DNA of 64,000 bases, from assembly GCA_029339505.1 (NCBI GenBank), contig JAQISU010000182.1, positions 806,001 through 870,000 on the forward strand. Direction: 5' to 3'. The position numbers and the translations under genes are program-made. The stretch is from Unio delphinus. Taxonomy: Eukaryota > Mollusca > Bivalvia > Unionida > Unionidae. Under the pieces are notes generated by a model. The model was not told the DNA's origin. It saw only the letters and a list, made by a program, of their open reading frames with translations, and did not search any database. Below, one piece after another: positions 38,059 to 49,375 of this stretch (its first letter is position 1; the number at the start of each line of letters is the position of its first letter).

Positions 38059-38976
38059 TTCATTGTGACTAACACTGCCAAGCGAGAAAGATGAATCATT
38101 TCACACACCAAGTATCGAGCGTAAGTCTCAAGCAGATTTACGAATGAAAGGGGTACGTAATGGGAAACATCTACGCTGGGACACAAGCGATAGCTAACCA
38201 GATTTTAAACAATGTGTGTGACGGATATAGAAAGCAACATGAACTTTCTCCTATTTGATTGTTCGTTACTTGTTTTGGTTTAGCTTCTTTTCCTTAAAAA
38301 TGGATATTAATTGTTGTATGAAAAGTGTCATTCTTATATGAAATGCTTATGCGTTGTATGTAAAGTAGGGTCTTTTTTTTGAAGGCATAAACTTTAATTT
38401 TAAAAGTATTTTTTCTAGATCCAAGAAATAGATAACATGTGAATAGATTTGTTCCATGCCCAGATTTGAATGTTTTAAATTGATAGTGCTTAGACTAAAG
38501 CACAGGGCAGAGAGCCCATGTATATACTTGAATAAATGTTTTGAACCCATGTCGTAGACTTTTATTATCTGTGGGTCTTTCTTTAGAACATCTCTGCCCT
38601 CTTTTCTGTGTGTTTCAATGTGTATATGTTTCTTTCTGTATATCTATGTTTGTCCCTATCAGCCCTTTGTCCCTACACGTACATTTTACCCTATCAATAG
38701 TTTTGACCCTATAAACACAAAAGAGTCACCAATGTTCGATTCCCTTAGAACTCCATTGACATTCCCATGTTAAATTCCCATTAACACTAATTTTGATATA
38801 CCCATTTTTAACGTTAAGGTCCCAATGACACTAAAGTGACCCAATCCTTGTTGCTATGTTCAATTCCCCATTCGCTCCACGTTACATTTCCCCATATTAA
38901 ATTCCCCTTGTCGCTAGATGTTCCCACGACCTTTTTGACTGGATTTCCCATTGTCGCTAGAGTATCCCCATATACT
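37508..38976 (-). repeat. Right terminal inverted repeat of element 2
   Basis: Holds the polymerase C-terminus (to 38058) plus about 0.9 kb of non-coding DNA to the terminus CATATACT at 38969-38976. The outermost 300 bp contain dispersed copies of CCCATTGTCGCTAG-like and AATTCCCCATT-like sequence, mirrored in the left arm. Confidence 0.9.
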
Positions 38977-38984
38977 ACGTACGT

Positions 38985-39240
38985 ACTCTGCTCAAGTGAT
39001 TCATTGCATAACCCTATATATTCAAGTTATTTACTGCTCCACCCAGTCTGTTCAAGTGATTCACTGCACAACTCTGGATATTGAAGTGATCTACTCTGCA
39101 CCCAGTCTGTTAACTTGATTCATTGCATAGCCCTGGTCTGTTCAAGTGATTCACTGCATAACCCTGCATATTCAAATGATCTACTGCTCCACCCAGTCTG
39201 TTCAAGTGATCCACTGATACAACTGGTCTGTTCAAGCAGC
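38985..39240. repeat. Tandem repeat, 60 bp unit, about 4 copies
   Basis: Units of CTGTTCAAGTGATTCACTGC plus ATAACCCTGCATATTCAA plus GATCTACTGCTCCACCCAGT. Begins within 10 bp of the right end of element 2. Confidence 0.9.
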
Positions 39241-39829
39241 TCTCATGCTGACACTTCAATATATCACGTGTTCTGATCTGCGATTGACAATACAAGAATT
39301 CAATATAAAATGGTTACAATTTAGATGCATTTTAAAATACAAAGTCAAGGAATTGTTGTCAAGAGGTGATTGAAGACACGTTGAACTCAGAAAACCCCAA
39401 AATGAAATGTCCTACTTATAGACGTTGTTTACTCTGCATACTATTGAGTGTTCCATGTATACCAACAAAAAAAAGAGCTAAGATAAAACTGAAAATGTGT
39501 CAGATTCACAAAAATGTGCCTCCAGTTTACAAATCGATCAAAGAATGGGATAAATTGTTGCAACTTTCAGTTATCATAAATATTGTTAGATGTAAAGTTC
39601 CAAACTGGATTAAATTTCTTAAATTGGATGATAAAAAGTATTGAAATTATTAAAGGGGCTTGAAATAGCAGACTCGAGAAATATCATTGCATATTTAACT
39701 AGAAATGACTGCATAACCAATACTGACAAGATTCAAAATGGACTGGATGGGTCTCACCTATTATATCATACTTAAACGCGCACTACATGGGTCATGCCTG
39801 TACAGGCTTGACTGATCAAGAACTGTTTT
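39241..39829. other. Intergenic, no gene recognised
   Basis: A 92-codon frame at 39366-39644 is Lys- and Cys-containing but matches nothing I know. Confidence 0.35.
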
Positions 39830-41184
39830 AGTTACACCTATAATGGTACGATGTTACAAGCACTGCTTGGGTGACACCTACAAAGGCGCGATTTTACACG
39901 CACTGCTTGGGTGACACCTACAAAGGCGCGATTTTACACGCACTGCTTGGGTGACACCTACAAAGGCGCGATTTTACACGCACTGCTTGGGTGACACCAA
40001 TAATGGCGCGATTTTACACGCACTGCTTGGGTGACACCTACAATGGCGCGATTGTACATGCACTGCTTGGGTGACACCAATAATGGCGCGATTTTACACG
40101 CACTGCTTGGGTGACACCAATAATGGCGCAATTTTACACGCACTGCTTGGGTGACACCTACAGTGGCGCACATTTACACGTACTGCTTGCTTGGGTGAAA
40201 CCTACAGTGGCGCGATTTTACACGCACTGCTTGGGTGACACCTATAATGGCGCGATTTTACACGCACTGCTTGGGTAACACTTATAATGACACGATTTTA
40301 CACGCACTGTTTGGCTCAAACTTATAATGACACGAATTTACACGCACTGCTCGGGTAACACTTATAATGACACGATTGTACAAGCACTGCTTGGGTAACA
40401 CTTATAATGACACGAATTTACACGCACTGCTTGGGTAACACTTATAATGACACGAATTTACACGCACTGCTTGGGTAACCCTTATAATGACACGATTGTA
40501 CAAGCACTGCTTGGGTAACACTTATAATGACACGATTGTACAAGCACTGCTTGGGTAACACTTATAATGACACGATTTTACACGCACTACTTGGCTCAAA
40601 CTTATAATAACCCGATTTTACACGTACTGATTGGGTGACACCTATAATGGCACGATTTTATACGCACTTCGAGGGTAACATTTATAATGGCACGATTTTA
40701 TATGCACTGCTTTGGCGACACCTATAATGGCACGATTTTGCACGTACTGCTTTGGAAACACCTATAATGGCACAATTTTACACGCACTGCATGGGCAACA
40801 CTTATAATGGCAGGGTTTTACACGCACTGCTTGGGCGACACCTATAATGGCACGATTTTACACGCACTGCATGGGCAACACTTATAATGGCAGGGTTTTA
40901 CACGCACTGCTTGGGCGACACCTATAATGGCACGATTTTACACGCACTGCTTGGGAAACACCTATAATGGCACGGTTTTACACGCAGTGTTTGGGTAACA
41001 CTTATAAGGACACGACTTTAGAAGCACTGCTTTGCTAAAACTTACAATGACATGATTTTACACGTACTGATCGGGTGACACTTATAATGGCACTCTTTTA
41101 CACGAACTGTGTGGGTAACACTTACAATTGCACGATTGTACACGAAATGCTTAGGTAACACTTATAACAGCACGATTTTACAAC
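39830..41184. repeat. Minisatellite, 40 bp unit, about 33 copies
   Basis: Units of CGATTTTACACGCACTGCTT plus GGGTGACACCTATAATGGC. Subtypes are ordered along the array: a GCGCG subtype first, then ACACG, then GGCACG. It is interrupted at 41185 by a LINE and resumes at 42131. Confidence 0.97.
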
Positions 41185-41192
41185 ATGTAACA

Positions 41193-42055
41193 AGCTGCAG
41201 TTCAATGATGCTAAAAAGGAGCCCATTCTTATCAGAAGACAATGACTTTCTCATTCACATCCTTTACCTCAAACAATCAGAATCAGCAACACCAACATTA
41301 AGTTCACAAAGTCAGTACGAAACTTTGGTGTTACTCAGGATAGTAATCTCATATTGCACCAATATGTCATGAACATATGAAAGGCTGCATATCTTGAGCC
41401 GAGACGCATCAGCTCCATTCGCAAATATCTGTCAGTTGATGCCACAAAATCACTTTTGTTTTCATTAGTTCTTTCAAGACTGGACTATTGTAACTCAATT
41501 CTGCCTGGTTTGTCTCAATACCTACCTTAGAAACTTCGAAAAGTTCAAAACACAGCTGTTCGGATCATCTTTAGAGTACCACGATCAGAGCACACCTCCC
41601 TGCTGCTCTGTACCCTACACTTGCTATCGATTCGATCCAGAACCAAATACAGATGTGTTCTTTGTGCTCTATTTCACTGACGGACTCCAGTCCAGCATAC
41701 ATATCCGGCCTCACCCATGTGTACACACCAGCAAGATACGCACATTTATCTTCTGACAATAGTATACTCATTATTCCCACTCTGAAAACAAAGTCATATG
41801 GACAACATTCTTTTGCATACAAGGCCCAGCGATGAAGAATGAATTACCCATTGAATTTAGACACAAAGACATAGTAATCCCTTTTAAGTGTGCTCTTAAA
41901 ATTCACCTTTTCTGACTGCAAGAACAAACTTAACGACCTAATAATGTTTCCTACCTTAAATATTTTCAGCATTGTTTATGATTTGCAATTCCATGGTTTT
42001 TGTTGTAAAGCGCTTAGAGCTTCTAAAGATTAGGCGCAATGAAAAGTCCTCATTA

Positions 42056-42111
<56 letters not shown>

Positions 42112-42123
42112 CAGGAGCTGCGT
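41193..42123 (+). mobile_element. CR1/Jockey-like LINE, 5'-truncated 3' end, inserted in the minisatellite
   Basis: Starts inside reverse transcriptase (KLQFNDAK), continues with KSVRNFGVTQDSNLILHQY, then LSRLDYCNS-type sequence (41478-41500), then SDNSILIIPTLKTKSYGQH and NELPIEFRHKD, and a stop near 41910. A 3' UTR contains GTAAAGCGCTTAGAGC and ends in a (TTA)n tail (42053-42111). ATGTAACA flanks both sides (41185-41192 and 42124-42131), a fitting target-site duplication. Frame breaks show it is not coding. Same family as the copy at 62130-63560. Confidence 0.88.
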
Positions 42124-42130
42124 ATGTAAC

Positions 42131-42172
42131 AGTTAGAATGGCAAAATTTTACACGCATTGCGTGGGTGATAC
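42131..42172. repeat. Remainder of the 40 bp minisatellite beyond the LINE
   Basis: One unit (AATGGCAAAATTTTACACGC plus ATTGCGTGGGTGATACC) continues the array at 39830-41184 after the LINE insertion. Confidence 0.85.
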
Positions 42173-42948
42173 CAAAAATATTGTAATTCGTTTGCCCCAA
42201 CGTTCAGCCTGATTAAGCTATCACAGTATGCCACCACAACTTATCTTATAATACATTTTCTGTTCTTACATTCAAAGAAAGTAAATTAATAATGGGAATG
42301 GAAAAACGATATGCACACAATGGACGGTCATAGCTGTCTTTTACAAGTTGAAACTTAAAAGAAAATTGAATAAAAAACCATGCTGTTAAATTAAATTTCA
42401 GTACTGTATATTATGTTCATTCATTAGTCGATTCCAACTGTAATCAAGATATACTCCGATCTTTTGTCGCAAAATGCGTCGATAAAACAGGATATATGTT
42501 GCTTGTTGAACTGATTACTACTAACAAACTGTATAGACCCAGACCAGTCGGCGCATTATACGAAATCATATCCGAAGCTATGCTGTTTGCAGTTTAATTC
42601 GACTTTTAAGCGAATAAAGATAGTATTTTTGATATTGTCGAATTAATGAGAAATACGAACATTATGAAATATGGAAGTTCATCTTTAAAATATTATATGT
42701 TACAGGGTTAATGCCACAACGTATTTCAAATGTGCACAATAAAAATATAATTTTGGAAATTGGTTCCATCAACATGTGTACACTTAACTAATGCAGCTTT
42801 ACTGCATTTTGATTCACCATGCGACGCACGATTACTTTGACCGCATTTTCCTCATCTTCAATAATCTTTTAACAAGAAATGTAGGTTACTGCATTTGCAT
42901 GTGAAAATATGAACGAATTTTCAGGAGATATACTGCACAAACTTAGGA

Positions 42949-42950
<2 letters not shown>
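42173..42950. other. Intergenic, no gene seen
   Basis: No recognisable feature. Confidence 0.4.
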
Positions 42951-43003
<53 letters not shown>

Positions 43004-43028
43004 TGTGTGTGTGTATGTGTGTATGTGT
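42951..43028. repeat. (TA)n/(GT)n microsatellite
   Basis: Short TA run followed by about 30 GT units with two GTAT interruptions. Confidence 0.97.
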
Positions 43029-43841
43029 TCTTTCAACACTAACCTGCATTACTTGTAGTTTCAGCAAACAGTACGTGTGGATAGACTGGTACACGATGTG
43101 TAAAGAGTAAATGTGGATAGACTGGTACACAATGTGCTTCCTGATGTAACGAGGTCTATAGAACAGCTGTGGCGTTGAACAAGAGCGGCTAATTGTAATA
43201 CAAACCATATCTAAACCTCACTTTATATTGCATTGATTCAAATCGATATTGTATTGCGTGTAAATCTGAAGTTAAATGATTACATAATTCACAAGTCGAT
43301 AAAAGCATATGCTTGTTCAGTCCTAACTATAAAAGTTGTGAATTGACTTTCAAGGCTCTACAGTCTAAAGATACTGTGGTAGGATCTGGCAATGATTTGT
43401 CAGTTGGTTTACATGTAGGTTATATTATCAGTCAGAGAGGTCAGTAAAAACTAAGCAAATGAACGTTGATTTAATATGTCTGCATCTGCATCAAACAGAG
43501 TGGTCATTAAAAAGTTTCTGAAAATTCCAAACAAGTCCATAACATATATTTCATCGGAAATGGTTCAATACAAGAATTTTCAATTCCTCTGACAGTGACT
43601 TAATCCATATACCTACAATCTAATCAAACTTATATATAAAATAACAAACCAACCAAATACACCCAAACACCATCTCAAACCAAAATTACCCCCCTCCAAC
43701 AAACAAAAAGTTAAGGACGCGAAACAGAAACACGTGTCAGATGTAGCGCATAGAAAAGACCATTGCCTTCTTAGGAATATAGGACTCACACCAGCAATAA
43801 AACGACTTTCTGGGATTTCCATTTCTTATAGGATTCAAGAG

Positions 43842-43845
<4 letters not shown>
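43029..43845. other. Intergenic, no gene seen
   Basis: A small direct repeat (GTGGATAGACTGGTACAC at about 43077 and 43111). Nothing else. Confidence 0.4.
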
Positions 43846-44358
<513 letters not shown>

Positions 44359-44714
44359 TTTCTTTCTTTCACATGTAATCATTTCACTCGACAGTGTTAG
44401 GTTTAGTTTTTGAGAGAACATTTAGCTTAGTACTATGAAATAAAAAAAATATGGAACTAAATAATTGGCGGAAGATATAATATGAGTTCAAATGATATTT
44501 TGTAAGTATAACATATTACGATGTTTGTTGACCATCAATTTGGCTGCCATCGTGTGTGTGTTTCACCAAAGAAATTTGCACTTTAAAATTTAATTTTAAA
44601 TTAAAGTGTTGTTCAGCCCTGTTCCCATTACGGGCCTGGGCGGCTGGGCCCCGGAGATATATCCATGGTTGCCCCCCTCCCTTTTGTCAGTCATGCCTAC
44701 ACGAGCTAATTCCT

Positions 44715-44852
44715 CAGTCATTCATAATGAGCGGTGGTTTGGTGATGTCAAAGTTCTGGATGTCGTGAGATAACAGTAATATATATATTACTGTTATCTG
44801 ACGACATCCAGAAGTTTGACTTCACCAAACCACCGCTCATTATAAATGACTG
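44715..44852. repeat. Near-perfect palindrome, arms of about 66 bp
   Basis: From CAGTCATTCATAATGAGCGG to CCGCTCATTATAAATGACTG, centred near 44784 on ACAGTAATATATATATTACT. The arms differ at only a few positions. It lies just outside the integrase end of element 3. Confidence 0.93.
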
Positions 44853-44884
44853 AAAAAAATGAGGAGAGCAACATACTCTTATAT

Positions 44885-45375
44885 CACCTTTCTGGATTTT
44901 TACGTTTAATGTACGATTAAATCGCTCAACTATAACGCTTTTATTTTCATTTACGTTAATGTCTTCTAATATTATGTTGGAGAATTTGTTCCAGCTTTTA
45001 AAAAAACTTCTGCTCTATGATCGGTCCAAATTTTATTTGATTTTCTCTCTGTATCAATAATATTCTGTTTTAATGCATCTGTCTTGATGTTCCGGTTTTA
45101 TTTGCGATTAGTGTGCTAAAAGCGTATTTATTGAAAAAGTCAAGAACATTAAAACAATATTTTGTTTAAAAAAAAACCCATCAGCTCCAACAGTAAACCG
45201 AGCAAGATTTGGCATATCTAGTTGATATATCGCTCAAATATCATCAACAGTGTTTGCAACTTTACATTGCATAAACATTTTTTAGACCGATGTAGCTCAG
45301 TTGAAAAGTTAATTTGAGGAGACTCTCCAAGTAGACCTCTACCGAGGCCAAGTTTATATTTCGTTCCAATTGATT
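44885..45375 (-). pseudogene. Polinton-type integrase remnant, element 3
   Basis: Minus strand, read across shifts: VDDI, a TGA where the family has Trp, AIYQLDMPNLARF (about 45250-45205), KYAFSTLIANKTGTS (about 45140-45100), NKIWTDHRAE-type sequence (about 45050-45010), and IVERFNRTLN-type sequence near 44940-44910. These are the rve catalytic core motifs: Asp in the DLVD-like segment, Asp in WTD, Glu in VERF. The sequence differs clearly from the element 1 integrase. It follows the PLA2-domain frame directly, with one shift between them. Confidence 0.83.
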
Positions 45376-45830
45376 CCTGCAAAAGCTTTTTATCAATTCG
45401 TTCTAGCAGTCAAGTTGGAATCATATCGCGTAATTCGTTTAACATTATCTTATAACAGCTATGTTTTTCTTGTTCATTATCCGGATAACACATCTTATGA
45501 CGCATTGCTATGGAATGAACTTGAGTATGAAGATCTTGCCCTGGAAGCGGATTATCCTTTTCATCGAGTTGTGATCTAACGGATTATTCGGACCAGTATA
45601 TGCATCCCCTGGCAATGTCGAACCTGCTTTTGGTTTCGGCAATTTGTCAATTAATTTATGTATCAATTAATTAATTTCATGTGCGTCAGTGCCAGATCCT
45701 ATTATGTCTCGTTGACTGCTATTCACGCAGTAAGTAACAATCTTATCTGGTTCTAGGCAAAGATCTTTATCACAGTTGCAATCACATTTCTTCTTTACAA
45801 AAACTTATTTTCACATTAAACAATTAATCA
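45365..45830 (-). pseudogene. Phospholipase A2-domain virion protein remnant, element 3
   Basis: Minus strand: a Cys-rich lead (KKCDCNCDKDLC), DIIGSGTDAHEIN, LPKPKAGSTLPGDAYTGPNN with the calcium-loop-like YTGPNNP near 45590, then in another frame QLDEKDNPLPGQD, HSIAMRHKMCYPDNEQEKHS and KIMLNELRDMIP. Layout and spacing match the viral-type PLA2 domain found in parvoviruses and in some Polintons/adintoviruses, where it helps virions breach membranes. The catalytic His is present, but the next residue, normally Asp, is Lys here. Frameshifted and not functional. Confidence 0.8.
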
Positions 45831-46174
45831 TCAAACAAGCATAATTGTATCTCCTGAGGTTGTCACGGGTGGCATTGTGTTTATTCCTGAACATAACACA
45901 GCAGGTTTCTCTTTGAGAAATACACATTTTTTTCTACGGTAGAATGCGCAGGAACGTTTAACATTGCTCAGCTTTTTCTTTTGTTGTGTGTTTCCTTTAT
46001 TTCCGACCCATCCTGTGATTCAGATTTAGATTTACAGTTGAGATAGTTCCGATAGTATATTTATACTTGAATGTATAGAAAAATACTTGCCAGGATATAA
46101 TTAGCAATGAAAGGATATTTGTCAAACTTAAAAAAATAAACTAACGAATTAGTGTTCATCTTCGCTTTGTGTTT
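45831..46174 (-). other. Element 3 spacer, no gene resolved
   Basis: Between protease and PLA2 remnants. Frames are too broken to assign. Confidence 0.35.
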
Positions 46175-46445
46175 GGACATTTGTTACCGCAGTAATATCC
46201 GCATGCAGAAGTTCCAACTTGTTGTATTTGATTGGAAGAATAGTTAATGTTTTTATGTTCTGTTAAAATACTTCTTAATCAATTGGACCAAATGATTGAA
46301 ATAATTATTATTGTAAACTGCAACCCAGTGAGTACCAGAATCCATCATCAAAATATTGTATATGAATTACACATGATTCTCCTGCTGGCGCTGTATCAGG
46401 TTCATCCTTAGAATAAACTCCATGAACATGTGTTATTTTTAAAAA
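46175..46445 (-). pseudogene. Adenain-like cysteine protease remnant, element 3
   Basis: Minus strand: HGVYSKDEPDTAPAGESCVI, then GTHWVAVYNNNYF (catalytic His codon at about 46330), a shift, SFGPID, and NYSSNQIQQVGTSACGYYC with the catalytic Cys codon at 46203-46201 and the preceding Gln that forms the oxyanion hole in this family. The His...Gln...Cys order and spacing fit adenovirus-type (C5) proteases, which mature virions in adenoviruses and Polintons. Stops and shifts break the frame. Confidence 0.83.
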
Positions 46446-46454
46446 TTTGTTAAG

Positions 46455-46640
46455 TATTTAAACGTTTGTAACGCTTTGCACGTTTCTTGCCGGGGGGAGA
46501 TTCATCAGTAGAGTCCATGCTATGTCCACCAGCAGTTGTTTGTTGAATCCGCCTTTTGTTTCTCGCGAACGCTTCTCGTTTGGCTTAGTCTTGTTTCGAT
46601 GTGCGTTTTGCGTTAGTAGTAGTCTTTTTTTCGGTAGCAT
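46455..46640 (-). pseudogene. Small basic protein remnant, possible virion core protein, element 3
   Basis: An open frame of 60 codons with many Lys/Arg (MLPKKRLLL, KTKPNEKRSRETKGG). An overlapping frame gives an even more basic run ending PPGKKRAKRYKRLNT. Basic DNA-binding core proteins sit at this place in adintovirus-like clusters; the assignment here is inference from position and composition. Confidence 0.4.
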
Positions 46641-46649
46641 TTTTTAATT

Positions 46650-46850
46650 ATTAATATACAGAAATTTGTTTGACTCCGTCATTGGATACTGCTCTTTAGT
46701 TGCACGTGATATTGCAACTGATGCTGCTGACATACCTAATGTTCCTATCTCTGGTCACAGCTTTGGCAATACTGCTTTGGCTGTCCTCACAAGTGCTGTC
46801 CAAAAAGCCCAACACAGTTTTCTTTTATCAAATTTAGTTATTTGTTTTGT
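46650..46850 (-). pseudogene. Hydrophobic Ala/Leu-rich small virion protein remnant, element 3
   Basis: Minus strand: AFWTALVRTAKAVLPKL, a stop, then PEIGTLGMSAASVAISRATK. Alternating Ala/Leu/Gly hydrophobic stretches of this sort are typical of the pX-like small virion proteins in Polintons/adintoviruses. Low-complexity character limits confidence. Confidence 0.5.
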
Positions 46851-46997
46851 AAAGCATCAATTTCATTTGTGTGCTACTTTTCAAGCTCGGATTTATTTTA
46901 AGTTAACCTGTCTGTCGTTTGGGGATTGAGGTCGCTAATATTTTAACTTGTCTTTATGTTAAGCATACTTATTGTACAGTATATACATTTGTTATTG

Positions 46998-47600
46998 CTA
47001 TGCATGCTTGTCACACAATATTAAACCTACACTGTTATTTTATCCTTGGTGGCATCAATTGTAATAAATCTATCACTAACAACAAGCGCATACACATTTA
47101 ATGCTATAGTTAGAACAACGCCAAGTATCCAAATTACCTCAATATATGCATTTGATCCGATTCCTATTTCGCTGTGCTTACTAACACCAAATTAAAATAA
47201 AAGATATAAAACTCTACATTTGTGATCCGCCATCTGCGTCCTGATAATTTGCATTGCTTCAAACAAAGACATGTAAGGTCGTGTAACATGTTTGTGTAAT
47301 TAATGATAAAGTTGTAGTCGGGATATTGTTTTGAGTTAATTATAGCAAATATTCGTCTAACATTAGCTTTTTCAAATACTGTTTTATTATGTTGTTGACC
47401 ATCACGCGGTGTTTGTTGCTGGAAAACAACAAACAAAAATCTTGGCATCTATTTCCTCGGAGCGGTGGTAATACGTCATGTATAATTAGTTGTGTTTGGG
47501 ATTGCTGTTTGATAAATTTGCGTTGCTGGAAATAATACTTTTCACGAACGTTGTAAGCATTGACTCAAGTTCTGTTGATTTGCTAACAGATGGTACAATG
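46998..47600 (-). pseudogene. Polinton major capsid protein, C-terminal part, element 3
   Basis: Minus strand: HRSEEIDA, then RFLFVVFQQQTPRDGQQHNK and VFEKANVRRIFAIINSKQYP (47445-47330), a degraded middle, then EVIWILGVVLTIALNVYALV and VSDRFITIDATKDKITV with a stop near 47000. The PRxxxVxFQ, then N-x-xYP, then an N-x-NVYA-x-x-x-(D/E) ending is the pattern of the double jelly-roll capsid protein family of Polintons (C. elegans F54H12.2-like). The N-terminal two thirds should lie at about 47600-48700 but are too broken for me to align. Confidence 0.65.
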
Positions 47601-48296
47601 CGCGGCATCCAAGGAGCAAATCAGGAAATACGAAAGTGTGGGTCGGCTCCATCAGATTGAATCAAACAGTCAGAATGTTCTGCTCGATCTAAAAAAAGTG
47701 TATGTTTTAATCCACGAAATATGTTTTTATGATCACGATAAAATCCAAAGATTGTGTTCAATGGTAACATCATCGTTTTCTACCGTGATGCTGCGGCCAA
47801 GTTTGTTTAGCGTAACCTTCATGACCTATAATATCACGTGTATTAGTAAGTCAGTTAACCAAATATAGCATAGCTACACCATTTGCAGCTCCATCAGATG
47901 GTGTTATTCCAAGGGTATTACCCATGTGTCAGCGAGATTCTCGTAGCATCTACAGCTGGTACTGCAATACCAACGTGTGCAGCATTCTCTATAAGAAACC
48001 TATAATAATCGCAACATCTGCAGCAGCGTCAGCAGCATGTATAAAAACACCCCTTGAACTAAACTGGCTTGTCAATTTCCAGTATATTTAAACCACATCA
48101 TATGTGTTGCAACAGATCGGGAATAATCTTTGATTAAAGAAACACTATTAAGAATCTTACATGCCACATACAAGTGCATTGAAATTTATTAGACGCTTTG
48201 ACTAAGCAGCTGGTATCGTGCACTTTGAACACGCTCCATCCTTTGTTGATAGATGCAATTTCAATGTCGCTGCAATATCCACACAAACTTCTGTTA
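47601..48296 (-). other. Probable eroded continuation of the capsid gene
   Basis: Scattered protein-like stretches (for example IENAAHVGIAVPAVDAT near 47990-47940 on minus) separated by stops. I could not assign a family with confidence. Confidence 0.3.
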
Positions 48297-48543
48297 ATTA
48301 AGAACTGCTCATTGCGAACGTAGCCTTGCGTGAAAAGAGAAAGACTTCTTCATTTCGAGTATTAAATATGCTGACTCCAACTTTATTCGGTTGGTTTGAG
48401 TTCCGGTCGAGATATACAACTGACTCAAACTCAGTTGTAACTTCATCAACCATAAATTCGTCGGTGAAATCAAGATAATATTTAACTGAGAGGTTTTTTT
48501 TTTGCAATCGCCACAGAAAATGTTTAGTGTGGCACACAATCAA
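48297..48543 (-). pseudogene. Open frame of unknown family, element 3
   Basis: An 81-codon frame with protein-like composition (KYYLDFTDEFMVDEVTTEFE, then VYLDRNSNQPNKVGVSIFNT). Not recognised. Either the start of the capsid gene or a separate small gene of the element. Confidence 0.35.
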
Positions 48544-48699
48544 GAAATCTGGATTTTCATGTTTTTATGTACCATCTTACGCATATCATGTTTATCTTTC
48601 GGCGATAATATCTATGTTGTGGCTCTCAACGCCATTTTAGTATCAGACGTTGGAACAATAGCATAATTGCTTGTGCTATGTCGTTCTGATAGGCGATGT

Positions 48700-49375
48700 T
48701 GTTACCTTTCTCTTATCATCGATTCTTTTTCCGAGAGCAGTACCTGCTGATGTAGAATTAATAGACAAAATATTGTTCTTAACAGTTATAGCATGCGAGA
48801 TGTATCATTAGTGTTTGGATATTTTGATGGAATGGAAAACGATGGTAATGATACTGCAAATGAAAAACATTTGTTAAGTATGAATGTCTAATTTTAATAG
48901 TACAGTTGGTTAATAAAAAAATGAGTTATCAACAGTTAAACGATATAAATATACAGCATCAGTTATCTATAACGTTACAGATATTTTATGGCTGAGGAAG
49001 CTAATGCTAAATTTCGAAAATATCTTGACAAACTTCTTGGAAATGCTACCTTCACATTTGTTTAAAAAATCTTGTCTCACAAATAATATAACAATGAAAA
49101 AAAACAAATTATTTATTTCAATAATGTTTCAGAAAATATTAAAAAGCCCGAGATTGATGCGTGAATGCAATATTACAATATTTATCAGAAGAAACTTTGG
49201 TGCACAAAAAAGTCATAAATATTATGGAAATATGTTATGAGTAATTTCGTATTTACCATTGTTACTAACCAGTTCTGGTATAGTTTCTAGCGGAGCAATT
49301 TTAAATCCGTTTTTGTTAATTATTTCTGGAATTGGTGTAGTTTATCAATGGCGTTGAAAAGAATCTAATCAAAAT
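48700..49375 (+). pseudogene. Small plus-strand frames at the right side of element 3
   Basis: Around 48990-49060 a frame begins MAEEANAKFRKYLDKLLGNA. Near 49250-49360 a shifted frame reads LLLTSSGIVSSGAILNPFLL and IISGIGVVYQWR with a stop. Hydrophobic Gly/Ser-rich hairpins of this type occur in small Polinton proteins of unknown role. Family membership is inference. Confidence 0.35.

Larger units (their letters stand above)
29493..38976. mobile_element. Element 2: Polinton/Maverick-like element with 1.47 kb inverted repeats
   Basis: A 9.5 kb segment bounded by two long inverted repeats that both end in AGTATATG(A/G)GGATAC. It carries a protein-primed DNA polymerase B on plus. At its edges, ACGTAAGT (29485-29492) and ACGTACGT (38977-38984) match at 7 of 8 positions, a possible target-site duplication. 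No integrase, ATPase, protease or capsid gene was found inside, and intact Polintons are typically larger (about 15-20 kb), so this is a deleted or non-autonomous form. Confidence 0.75.
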
